NCBI GenBank assembly: GCA_022360735.1
Contig: JAKSCF010000130.1
Span: forward strand, 1-5,902
Length of the DNA stretch: 5,902 bases
Direction of reading: 5' to 3'
DNA from: Clostridia bacterium
Lineage (GTDB): Bacteria > Bacillota_A > Clostridia > Peptostreptococcales > JAAYPU01
Shown one piece after another: positions 1 to 4,463 of the stretch. Both the position numbers and the translations under genes were made by a program. The first letter of the stretch is position 1. Each line of letters opens with the position of its first letter. The notes beneath the pieces were generated by a model, which was given only the letters and a program-made list of their open reading frames with translations, was not told the DNA's origin and searched no databases.

Positions 1-93
1 TCATGCCTTATCGGTCAAAAAATAGCTGTACTTTATATAGCACCAAGCTCTCTTAACAATTTCATATGGGGCACTCCAATCTTCAAAATCGAA
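1..93 (-). other. Possible C-terminal tail of a lost gene (30 open codons)
   Basis: On the minus strand, 30 codons are open between an in-frame TAA at 94-96 and a TGA at 1-3. There is no ATG in the frame, so it is not a gene by itself. The deduced peptide is rich in aromatic and charged residues (for example EDWSAPYEIVKRAW) and reads more like protein than random AT-rich sequence. It ends upstream right beside the GGGACGG repeat at 103-118, which would fit a gene tail cut by a repeat insertion or deletion. I do not recognise the family. A chance open frame of this length is quite possible. Confidence 0.2.
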
Positions 94-102
94 TTATAGT
101 GT

Positions 103-118
103 CAAAAAGAACCGTCCC
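103..118 (-). repeat. Left copy of 16-bp inverted repeat (GGGACGGTTCTTTTTG)
   Basis: Read on the minus strand this is GGGACGGTTCTTTTTG, continuing into ACACT. A perfect 16-of-16 copy lies on the plus strand at 1249-1264, so the pair is inverted and brackets the exported-protein gene. From memory, GGGACGGTTCT-type intergenic repeats are common in clostridial genomes, often near IS200-like (Y1/RAYT) transposases. No such transposase is in this window. Confidence 0.7.
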
Positions 119-218
119 CTTTTATTTTTCCAGCAAAAATCAAGCTGATTGAACGTTAATTCAAGGCATTCAAGGTATATCAAAATAGATCAGCAATAAG
201 CAAAGTTACAGACAAGTA

Positions 219-242
219 TATGTAAAAATATTGTTTTACATA
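219..242. promoter_or_regulatory. 9-bp palindrome overlapping a promoter, possible operator
   Basis: TATGTAAAA (219-227) and TTTTACATA (234-242) are perfect reverse complements separated by 6 nt (ATATTG). The right arm overlaps the candidate -35 region of the downstream promoter, a common place for a repressor operator. The regulator is unknown and none is encoded here. AT-rich sequence produces such palindromes fairly easily, so function is inference. Confidence 0.35.
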
Positions 243-258
243 AAAAATATGTTAAAAT
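231..258 (+). promoter_or_regulatory. Candidate promoter for the exported-protein gene
   Basis: TAAAAT (253-258) is preceded by TG one base upstream (250-251), giving an extended -10. TTGTTT (231-236) sits 16 nt upstream as a weak -35. Transcription would start near 265, leaving about 110 nt of untranslated leader before the start at 374. The rest of 119-358 is AT-rich and I see no other feature in it. Confidence 0.4.
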
Positions 259-361
259 TATGTTGTTCACTATTTTTTATACGATAATCAAGATATTTTA
301 AATTTTTGTCAAAGAGTAATATATTGTAACTTTTTTATTTCCATCTAAAAACTAAAAAATG

Positions 362-369
362 AAAGGAGA
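362..369 (+). promoter_or_regulatory. RBS that fixes the start at 374
   Basis: AAAGGAGA ends 4 nt before the ATG at 374. The upstream in-frame ATG at 359 would place this Shine-Dalgarno inside the coding region and has no ribosome binding site of its own, so 374 is the better start. Confidence 0.75.
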
Positions 370-373
370 AATT

Positions 374-1225
374 ATGAAAAGGAGTAAGTTATTAATTATT
401 AGCGTTGTAATAATATTGGGGTGTAGTGCCCTTGAAATCGGAAAAAGTATGGCATATGAAGATACGGGAAAAAATGAAGTGAATAAACTGAATGCGCAAT
501 GGAATACGCTAATGATAGAAAAAAATAATAACGAAATGGTTAGTGAAGAAGATAAGCTGTTAAAAGAAATTTTTCAGCTTAAACAAAGGAATATGGAAAT
601 GGCTTATAAAATAAGAGAGCTAGAGGCAAATTTAAAAAAAGCCAATGAAGAAAATAATAAAGTTCCGGTTATTGCAAAAATATATAACAAAAAATACATA
701 TCAGTTGACGGAAATACTATAAAGAAACCTGATAATACTATCTTTTTAAAATATAATAATGATACATTTATTCCTATGAGTTTTATTAGACAGTATTATT
801 CAATAGATGAACAAGGTGAAATTATAATAAAAGGACGTCCTATTGAAAATGAATACATATTAAAAACGGAAAGTATTGTTTATCTGAATGATCTATACAA
901 AGAAATAGAAGAAAAATTTAAAAAGCAGGTTCTAGATGGCAACTATTATGATATAAGCAAGAAATTAGATGGCATAGAAATTGAATATGGAGAGGTAGGT
1001 TTTAGAAGATACATAATAACAAAGCCAATATATATGACAAAGCGACATATAACGGTAGGCTCTACAAGAGAAGAAGTTCAAAAAGAATATGGCAAATTAG
1101 GATCAGATGATGATGAAGCATGGTATACAGTTGGAGGTAGTGCAGAGTATTCAGCAGGTAACCAATATAAATTTGTATTTAAGGAAAATAAAGTTGTTGA
1201 AATACATTACGGATGGGTATCTTAA
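374..1225 (+). CDS. Exported protein with coiled coil and stalk-like domain, function unknown
   Basis: This 283-aa protein starts with MKRSK and a hydrophobic segment (about residues 6-20), so it is exported. ILGC at 14-17 could be a lipobox, which would lipidate Cys17. Alternatively signal peptidase I could cut after SMA (25-27). Residues about 58-96 are charged and heptad-like, a likely coiled coil. Residues about 98-155 (VPVIAKIYNKKYISVDG, then NNDTFIPMSFIRQYYSID) resemble the stalk / copper-amine-oxidase N-terminal repeat (PF07833 type) found on clostridial surface proteins. The C-terminal stretch from about 225 (ITVGSTREEVQKEYGKLG, ending FKENKVVEIHYG) resembles the small SmpA/BLIP-like fold seen in many Firmicutes lipoproteins. 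No catalytic motif is visible. A structural or sensing role at the cell surface is inference. The gene stands alone between two inverted 16-bp repeats, with no clear terminator after it. Confidence 0.85.
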   Translation: MKRSKLLIISVVIILGCSALEIGKSMAYEDTGKNEVNKLNAQWNTLMIEKNNNEMVSEEDKLLKEIFQLKQRNMEMAYKIRELEANLKKANEENNKVPVIAKIYNKKYISVDGNTIKKPDNTIFLKYNNDTFIPMSFIRQYYSIDEQGEIIIKGRPIENEYILKTESIVYLNDLYKEIEEKFKKQVLDGNYYDISKKLDGIEIEYGEVGFRRYIITKPIYMTKRHITVGSTREEVQKEYGKLGSDDDEAWYTVGGSAEYSAGNQYKFVFKENKVVEIHYGWVS

Positions 1226-1248
1226 AATAAATAGTGTGAATGTGAATA

Positions 1249-1264
1249 GGGACGGTTCTTTTTG
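1249..1264 (+). repeat. Right copy of 16-bp inverted repeat (GGGACGGTTCTTTTTG)
   Basis: This is an exact inverted match to 103-118, starting 23 nt after the exported-protein stop codon. Homology stops at the edges: the left copy continues into ACACT and this one into GTTCGG. Together the copies delimit a segment of about 1.16 kb containing one gene and its promoter. Confidence 0.7.
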
Positions 1265-1333
1265 GTTCGGTTATAGGTATACCCTCTCATCACCACAAGA
1301 AAAAACATACAATTAAGGAACAGGCTTGACAAA

Positions 1334-1364
1334 TTGACAAATGAAGATTAATAAAGTGTATTAT
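1334..1364 (+). promoter_or_regulatory. Candidate promoter P1 upstream of the acetyltransferase leader
   Basis: There are two tandem perfect TTGACA hexamers, at 1326-1331 and 1334-1339. Downstream of the second lies TATTAT (1359-1364, 19-nt spacer, 5 of 6 matches) or TGTATT (17-nt spacer, 4 of 6). The -35 is ideal but the -10 or the spacing is not. It may work together with the stronger extended -10 that follows. Confidence 0.4.
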
Positions 1365-1376
1365 TGTTCAATACTA

Positions 1377-1385
1377 TGGTATAAT
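1377..1385 (+). promoter_or_regulatory. Candidate promoter P2, extended -10 TGGTATAAT
   Basis: TGG plus a perfect TATAAT (1380-1385) forms an extended -10 that needs little -35 contact; I see no good -35 at 17 nt. The start would fall near 1392, only about 10 nt before the ribosome binding site of the leader ORF. That compact layout is typical of leader-peptide-controlled resistance genes. Confidence 0.5.
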
Positions 1386-1417
1386 CACGGTATTATGTAA
1401 GAGAGGAATTATTTTTT

Positions 1418-1459
1418 ATGAGTAAAATGAGCATAGTATCAAGGGTGGTTTTTGAATAA
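1418..1459 (+). CDS. 13-codon leader peptide ORF upstream of the acetyltransferase
   Basis: ATG at 1418 is preceded by a GAGAGG ribosome binding site (1401-1406, 11-nt spacer). It encodes MSKMSIVSRVVFE followed by TAA at 1457-1459. The ORF starts just downstream of promoter P2, and its second half lies inside a stable hairpin (1434-1473), so ribosomes reading it would melt or rearrange that hairpin. This is how the erm, cat and similar Gram-positive resistance leaders are built. I do not recognise the peptide itself. The 100 nt between its stop and the acetyltransferase start hold further alternative pairings. It is too short for statistical support as a gene; the evidence is its position, its RBS and the overlapping hairpin. 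Confidence 0.45.
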   Translation: MSKMSIVSRVVFE

Positions 1460-1473
1460 CGCCTAAGATACTA
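1434..1473 (+). promoter_or_regulatory. Leader hairpin with a competing pairing, putative attenuator
   Basis: TAGTATC (1434-1440) pairs perfectly with GATACTA (1467-1473). After an AA/AA internal loop, GGGTG (1443-1447) pairs with CGCCT (1460-1464) using two G-U wobbles. The hairpin is followed by eight A residues, so in this form it is not itself an intrinsic terminator. GGGTGGT (1443-1449) can instead pair with ATCGCCC (1508-1514), giving 7 pairs with two wobbles. The two pairings exclude each other. A small TATC-GCCC-GATA hairpin (1507-1518) competes with the second. Switching between folds could control translation of the acetyltransferase, whose AAGGAGT RBS is at 1544-1550. Confidence 0.4.
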
Positions 1474-1559
1474 AAAAAAATATATTATTACTTCGTGTTA
1501 TTCTTTTATCGCCCGATAGCTGAGTAAAAAAATAGCATATCAAAAGGAGTATATTAAAA

Positions 1560-2159
1560 ATGAATATATCAATTAGATTAGAAAATGAAAATGATTTTAG
1601 AATTGTAGAGAATCTGACAAGAGAGGCATTTTGGGATTTATATAATCCTGGTTGTAACGAACATTTAATCGTTCATAAGATGAGAAAGGTAAATGCATTT
1701 ATCAAAGAATTAGGTTTTGTTGCATGTGATGGAGAAAAAATTGTTGGTAATATCATGTATACAAAATCGAAAGTAATCAATGAAAATAATGAGGCGTTTA
1801 AAATCCTGACCATGGGGCCTCTTGGGATATTGCCTTCTTATCAAGGTAAAGGCGTTGGGTCTCAACTTATGAGACATTCTATTAAAGTTGCCAGAGCATT
1901 AGGTTATAATGCAATCGCAATTTTTGGTGATCCAAACTATTACCATCGCTTTGGTTTTGAAAATGCTAAGAAGTATAATATTCAAACATCATGGGGCGAC
2001 AATTTTGAAGAATTCATGGCATTAGAATTAAATGAAGGTTCACTTGAAGGCATTTCAGGTAAGTGTTATATCGATTCTGTTTTTGAAACAAATGAGGACG
2101 AATTAAAATCTTTCGAAGAACAGTTTCCTTATAAGGAAAAAATTTTTTCCAAAAAGTAA
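1560..2159 (+). CDS. GNAT-family N-acetyltransferase (YhbS-like)
   Basis: This 199-aa protein has the features of the GNAT fold, which transfers an acetyl group from acetyl-CoA to an amine. The acetyl-CoA pyrophosphate-binding motif A is QGKGVG (95-100), preceded by the beta-4 strand MGPLGILPSY (85-94). The motif B region reads FGDPNYYHRFGF (122-133), the signature of the YhbS-type subgroup (COG3153). Its length fits the family with a C-terminal extension. The start is well supported by AAGGAGT 9 nt upstream. The substrate cannot be read from the sequence: small molecules, antibiotics and protein N-termini are all known for GNATs. The leader ORF and hairpins upstream would suit an antibiotic-inducible gene, but that is inference. 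It is a single-gene unit, convergent with the deacylase gene downstream. Confidence 0.9.
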   Translation: MNISIRLENENDFRIVENLTREAFWDLYNPGCNEHLIVHKMRKVNAFIKELGFVACDGEKIVGNIMYTKSKVINENNEAFKILTMGPLGILPSYQGKGVGSQLMRHSIKVARALGYNAIAIFGDPNYYHRFGFENAKKYNIQTSWGDNFEEFMALELNEGSLEGISGKCYIDSVFETNEDELKSFEEQFPYKEKIFSKK

Positions 2160-2219
2160 TCATAGTTGGTGGGACAAATATCAAATATTAAATTTGTAAC
2201 ATTCATAATATGCAAATGG

Positions 2220-2240
2220 GGGAAGTCAAAATGGCTTCCC
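2220..2240. terminator. Weak hairpin between convergent genes, possible terminator
   Basis: GGGAAGTC (2220-2227) pairs with GGCTTCCC (2233-2240), 8 pairs with one wobble, around an AAAAT loop. It lies 60 nt after the acetyltransferase stop and 14 nt past the end of the convergent deacylase gene. No real U-tract follows on either strand (TTAAAAATT on plus, CCATTTGC on minus), so it is a poor intrinsic terminator by the standard rule. Its placement is still right for a shared transcript end. Confidence 0.45.
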
Positions 2241-2253
2241 TTAAAAATTGCAG

Positions 2254-2727
2254 CTAGACATTCCACCCTTTACAAACATCCACCCATTCCGCGTAGCCTG
2301 AATATTTTTCCAGTTCCGGAATGCTTAACTCAATTGCACTATTACTGCTTCCACAAGCTGGAAACACAGTTTTGAAACGTTTTAGAGATTTATCCAGATA
2401 TACCGGTACACCCTCATTAATTCCAAATGGGCAGACACCGCCAACAGCTTGACCAATTAATTCTCTAACTCTATCCGGCGTGAGCATTTTTGCTTTTGCA
2501 CCAAACTTTTCTTTATACTTTTTATTATCAATCTTTGCATCCCCTGCAGTAACAACAAGAACAGCCTTTTCATTTATCATAAAAGACAATGATTTTGCAA
2601 TTCGTTCCGGTTCACATTTAAGCGCTAGTGCCGCTAACTCAACCGTTGCACTTGAAACCTCAAACTCCTGTATCTTATTCTCCATATTCCACTGACTAAA
2701 ATATGCTTTTACTTTTTCAATTGCCAT
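2254..2727 (-). CDS. YbaK/EbsC-family aminoacyl-tRNA deacylase
   Basis: This 157-aa protein matches the length and layout of stand-alone YbaK/EbsC (tRNA_edit, PF04073) proteins. These hydrolyse mischarged tRNA, typically Cys-tRNA(Pro) or related prolyl-tRNA errors, in the cytosol. Visible family marks are the conserved lysine in AKSLSF (Lys45), the core strand KAVLVVTAGDAKID (54-67), the loop GGVCPFG (96-102), the segment PVYLDKSL (108-115) and the CGSSN turn (125-129). The start is fixed by AGGAGGG 7 nt upstream. It has its own promoter (2768-2797) and is not coupled to its neighbours. Which tRNA it edits cannot be told: YbaK, ProX-like and other subtypes share these motifs. Confidence 0.9.
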   Translation of the reverse strand: MAIEKVKAYFSQWNMENKIQEFEVSSATVELAALALKCEPERIAKSLSFMINEKAVLVVTAGDAKIDNKKYKEKFGAKAKMLTPDRVRELIGQAVGGVCPFGINEGVPVYLDKSLKRFKTVFPACGSSNSAIELSIPELEKYSGYAEWVDVCKGWNV

Positions 2728-2767
2728 TATAACGCCCTCCTAGATTATGCTAAATGTATCATCTTAC

Positions 2768-2797
2768 ATTTTACCATATATATGCATTTCTTTTCAT
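2768..2797 (-). promoter_or_regulatory. Promoter of the YbaK-type deacylase
   Basis: On the minus strand, ATGAAA (2797-2792) is separated by 18 nt from TAAAAT (2773-2768), which has TG one base upstream (2776-2775), an extended -10. Transcription would begin near 2761, about 33 nt before the start codon. The promoter falls in the short gap after the E1 alpha remnant, so the deacylase does not depend on read-through from the cluster. Confidence 0.5.
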
Positions 2798-2829
2798 TTA
2801 TTTCTTTGAATGTTTTTAATTAAGATTTA

Positions 2830-3244
2830 CTATTCTATAGCGTAATCAACCGCTGCAATCATTTCATCTTGAATTTCATTAGAAATGGCATTTAGTTCCT
2901 CTTCTGTTGCAACATTTTTATCAACTAAATATCTTTCAAATCTAGGAATAGGGTCTTTTGCAGTAGGGCCTTCACCTGCTTTAGCTCTTTTTACGGCTTG
3001 TTCTACAGCTCCATTGACAGCTAATACATCATTTCCATCTACTGTAACGCCTGGCATATTGTAAGAAGTGGCTCTGTCGGAAATATCGGTAATGGCCATA
3101 CCTTTATCTTGTTGAGTTGAAATGCCATATAAATTGTTCTCACATACCACTACCTTGTCACTTTTTTGGATTTTATGAGCCATTCCTGTTCCTACTGCTA
3201 TAGTCCGCTCCAACCATACCATTGGCTCCAAGTATACCCAAATG
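2830..3244 (-). pseudogene. Remnant of a TPP-dependent dehydrogenase E1 alpha subunit (acetoin/pyruvate type)
   Basis: The surviving peptide is plainly from the E1 alpha subunit of a 2-oxoacid/acetoin dehydrogenase: TIAVGTGMAHKIQKSDKVVVC, ENNLYGIST, MPGVTVDGNDVLAV, AGEGPT and AKDPIPRFERYL follow the family in order. It is broken in four ways. (1) Everything before the GANGMVGA motif, roughly the first third, is absent. (2) GILGANGMVGA is readable at 3238-3206 only in another frame, so a frameshift lies near 3203-3210; the ATG at 3231 is therefore spurious. (3) VVVC runs straight into ENN at 3142/3141, skipping about 30 residues with the GDG half of the thiamine-diphosphate motif. (4) GEGPT runs straight into AKDPI at 2962/2961, skipping about 30 residues with the RGHS loop. 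It cannot bind thiamine diphosphate normally. No E1 beta, E2 or E3 gene is near. The remnant follows the phosphotriesterase-like gene by about 30 nt. Confidence 0.88.
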
Positions 3245-3273
3245 ATTTATATATTACATAAATTGAAATTAGA

Positions 3274-4365
3274 TTAGTATTCTAACAGCCTTACCGGATT
3301 ATTTACAACCATGTTTTGGATATCTTCATCTGAAACTTCAAACATTTTAAGCAAAGGTACTAATGACTCTAATACACCGGTATATCCGTTTCCACCATAT
3401 TTACGGTAACTCACTTTAGTATACAAATCCGTTCCAAATACAATCTGCTTTGAATATCCTGCATGTATTAATGGTAATAATCCTCTAACTCTGTCATAGT
3501 CATTGGGCTGATATTTTGCTATAACGTCAAGTCCCCATGTGTTTCCAACTGTATCAAAACCAATAGTAACACCCGTATCTAGTAATTTTTTGATTTTATC
3601 TATTTGTGGTTCAGTTGCTGCTGCATGGTTCAATACGTAATCTGCTATTTCAACCGACGTTACTACAAACTGATCTATATGACACATAACAATTCTTTTA
3701 GGATCAACACCTTCTTCTTCAACTAGTATCTTGACCATTTTCATTGTATCTTCAAGGTTCATGCCTACTCCTGTATGAACTTGTATTGATCGTCCGGTTT
3801 TTCCAGCTGCTTTACCACCTGCTCTAAGTGCTCTTTCCTCTATACCAGATAAAGAGTTACATGCTATTTTTATATGACCTGCTTTAATATCTGTTCCATC
3901 TATACCTTCATATATTTCTTTTTCAATCTGTGCCTGAAGTTCCTCTATGGACATATGGGTGTACTTTTCCGGCCATGATCCTTCAGCATAATATCCTGCT
4001 GATGCTATGATATTAATGCCTGTATTTTCTGATATTTTTTTGGTGTCTTCAATATTTCCTCTAATACCAATAGGACTTACTTCAAGCATAGAAGATCCAC
4101 CTGCATTTTTAAAATGAGTTAATTCTTCACTTGCTAAATCAATATCATTCAAGTACATACAGTCGGGAGATAGACCAAAATATCCTTTTTTAAGATACGA
4201 TACATTTTCACATTTACAATCCAGCTTTTCTTCATCGACATTAGGTACTGCTTTTTTATACATCTCATTGTAGAAGCGAAGATCTACCATAATATGATCG
4301 TGCATAGACGTAAAACCCAAATCCTTTGAATCTATTTCGCCTAATACGGTCATTACTTTACCCAT
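3274..4365 (-). CDS. Phosphotriesterase-family metal-dependent hydrolase
   Basis: This 363-aa protein belongs to the phosphotriesterase family (PF02126) of the amidohydrolase superfamily, TIM-barrel enzymes with a two-metal site. All six ligands are present: HDH (His22, His24), the carboxylated lysine in HIKIA (Lys166), His197 in VHTG, His229 in MCHID and Asp313 in FGTDLY. The C-terminal NNPVRLL is typical. Most members are lactonases or esterases of unknown natural substrate; true organophosphate hydrolysis is rare. I chose the start at MGKVM because AGGAGGA lies 5 nt upstream; an in-frame ATG at 4425 would run through the intercistronic hairpin. It follows the aminotransferase by 98 nt on the same strand, so the two probably act on one pathway, perhaps opening a lactone or lactam or cleaving an amide made by or for the aminotransferase (inference). 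E. coli php (yhfV) also sits in a cluster with PLP enzymes. Confidence 0.9.
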   Translation of the reverse strand: MGKVMTVLGEIDSKDLGFTSMHDHIMVDLRFYNEMYKKAVPNVDEEKLDCKCENVSYLKKGYFGLSPDCMYLNDIDLASEELTHFKNAGGSSMLEVSPIGIRGNIEDTKKISENTGINIIASAGYYAEGSWPEKYTHMSIEELQAQIEKEIYEGIDGTDIKAGHIKIACNSLSGIEERALRAGGKAAGKTGRSIQVHTGVGMNLEDTMKMVKILVEEEGVDPKRIVMCHIDQFVVTSVEIADYVLNHAAATEPQIDKIKKLLDTGVTIGFDTVGNTWGLDVIAKYQPNDYDRVRGLLPLIHAGYSKQIVFGTDLYTKVSYRKYGGNGYTGVLESLVPLLKMFEVSDEDIQNMVVNNPVRLLEY

Positions 4366-4370
4366 TGTTT

Positions 4371-4377
4371 TCCTCCT
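4371..4377 (-). promoter_or_regulatory. RBS that fixes the hydrolase start at 4365
   Basis: AGGAGGA on the minus strand ends 5 nt before the ATG at 4365. The frame stays open to an ATG at 4425, but that longer version would encode the hairpin arm and the RBS itself and has no Shine-Dalgarno in front. Confidence 0.8.
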
Positions 4378-4401
4378 CATCAATTCTATCAAGAAGTTCA
4401 T

Positions 4402-4443
4402 GGTTAAGGATAGGCACTTAATCAATCTTTGCCATCCTTAACC
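4402..4443 (-). promoter_or_regulatory. Strong intercistronic hairpin between aminotransferase and hydrolase
   Basis: GGTTAAGGAT (plus-strand 4402-4411) and ATCCTTAACC (4434-4443) are perfect reverse complements. Inside them GGCA (4413-4416) pairs with TGCC (4430-4433), leaving one bulged base and a 13-nt loop: 14 pairs in total. In the transcript it lies 20 nt after the aminotransferase stop and about 24 nt before the hydrolase RBS. No U-tract follows, so it is not a standard terminator. It could protect the upstream message, mark an RNase cleavage site, or tune expression of the hydrolase relative to the aminotransferase. Confidence 0.7.
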
Positions 4444-4463
4444 TATTACATTATAAAAATTGA

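Noticed and set aside
359..373. Upstream ATG at 359 as the start of the exported protein
   Set aside because: It would put the AAAGGAGA ribosome binding site inside the gene, and it has no RBS of its own.
1107..1316. 69-codon plus-strand ORF overlapping the end of the exported protein
   Set aside because: It is an overlapping-frame shadow with no RBS and low-complexity content, and it runs through the 16-bp repeat.
1442..1448. AGGGTGG as the T-box antiterminator signature
   Set aside because: The match to AGGGUGGNACCGCG stops after seven bases. There is no Stem I or specifier structure in the short leader, and the downstream gene is not an aminoacyl-tRNA synthetase or amino-acid gene.
2174..2197. 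ACAAAT/ATTTGT inverted repeat as a terminator of the acetyltransferase gene
   Set aside because: It has only six A/T-rich pairs around a 12-nt loop with no U-tract, and is expected by chance in this composition.
2166..2375. 69-codon plus-strand ORF after the acetyltransferase
   Set aside because: It runs antisense into the conserved C-terminal part of the YbaK-type gene, spans the hairpin and has no RBS.
2480..2695. 71-codon plus-strand ORF
   Set aside because: It is entirely antisense to the well-supported YbaK/EbsC gene, with no RBS or recognisable motif.
2830..3231. A functional, compact 133-aa E1 alpha protein
   Set aside because: The thiamine-diphosphate GDG motif, the RGHS loop and the N-terminal third are missing. 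Its apparent start lies after a frameshift, and partner subunits are absent.
4366..4425. 20-residue N-terminal extension of the phosphotriesterase-like protein
   Set aside because: The extension lacks an RBS, lies in the intercistronic hairpin and is unlike the family, whereas AGGAGGA sits correctly before 4365.
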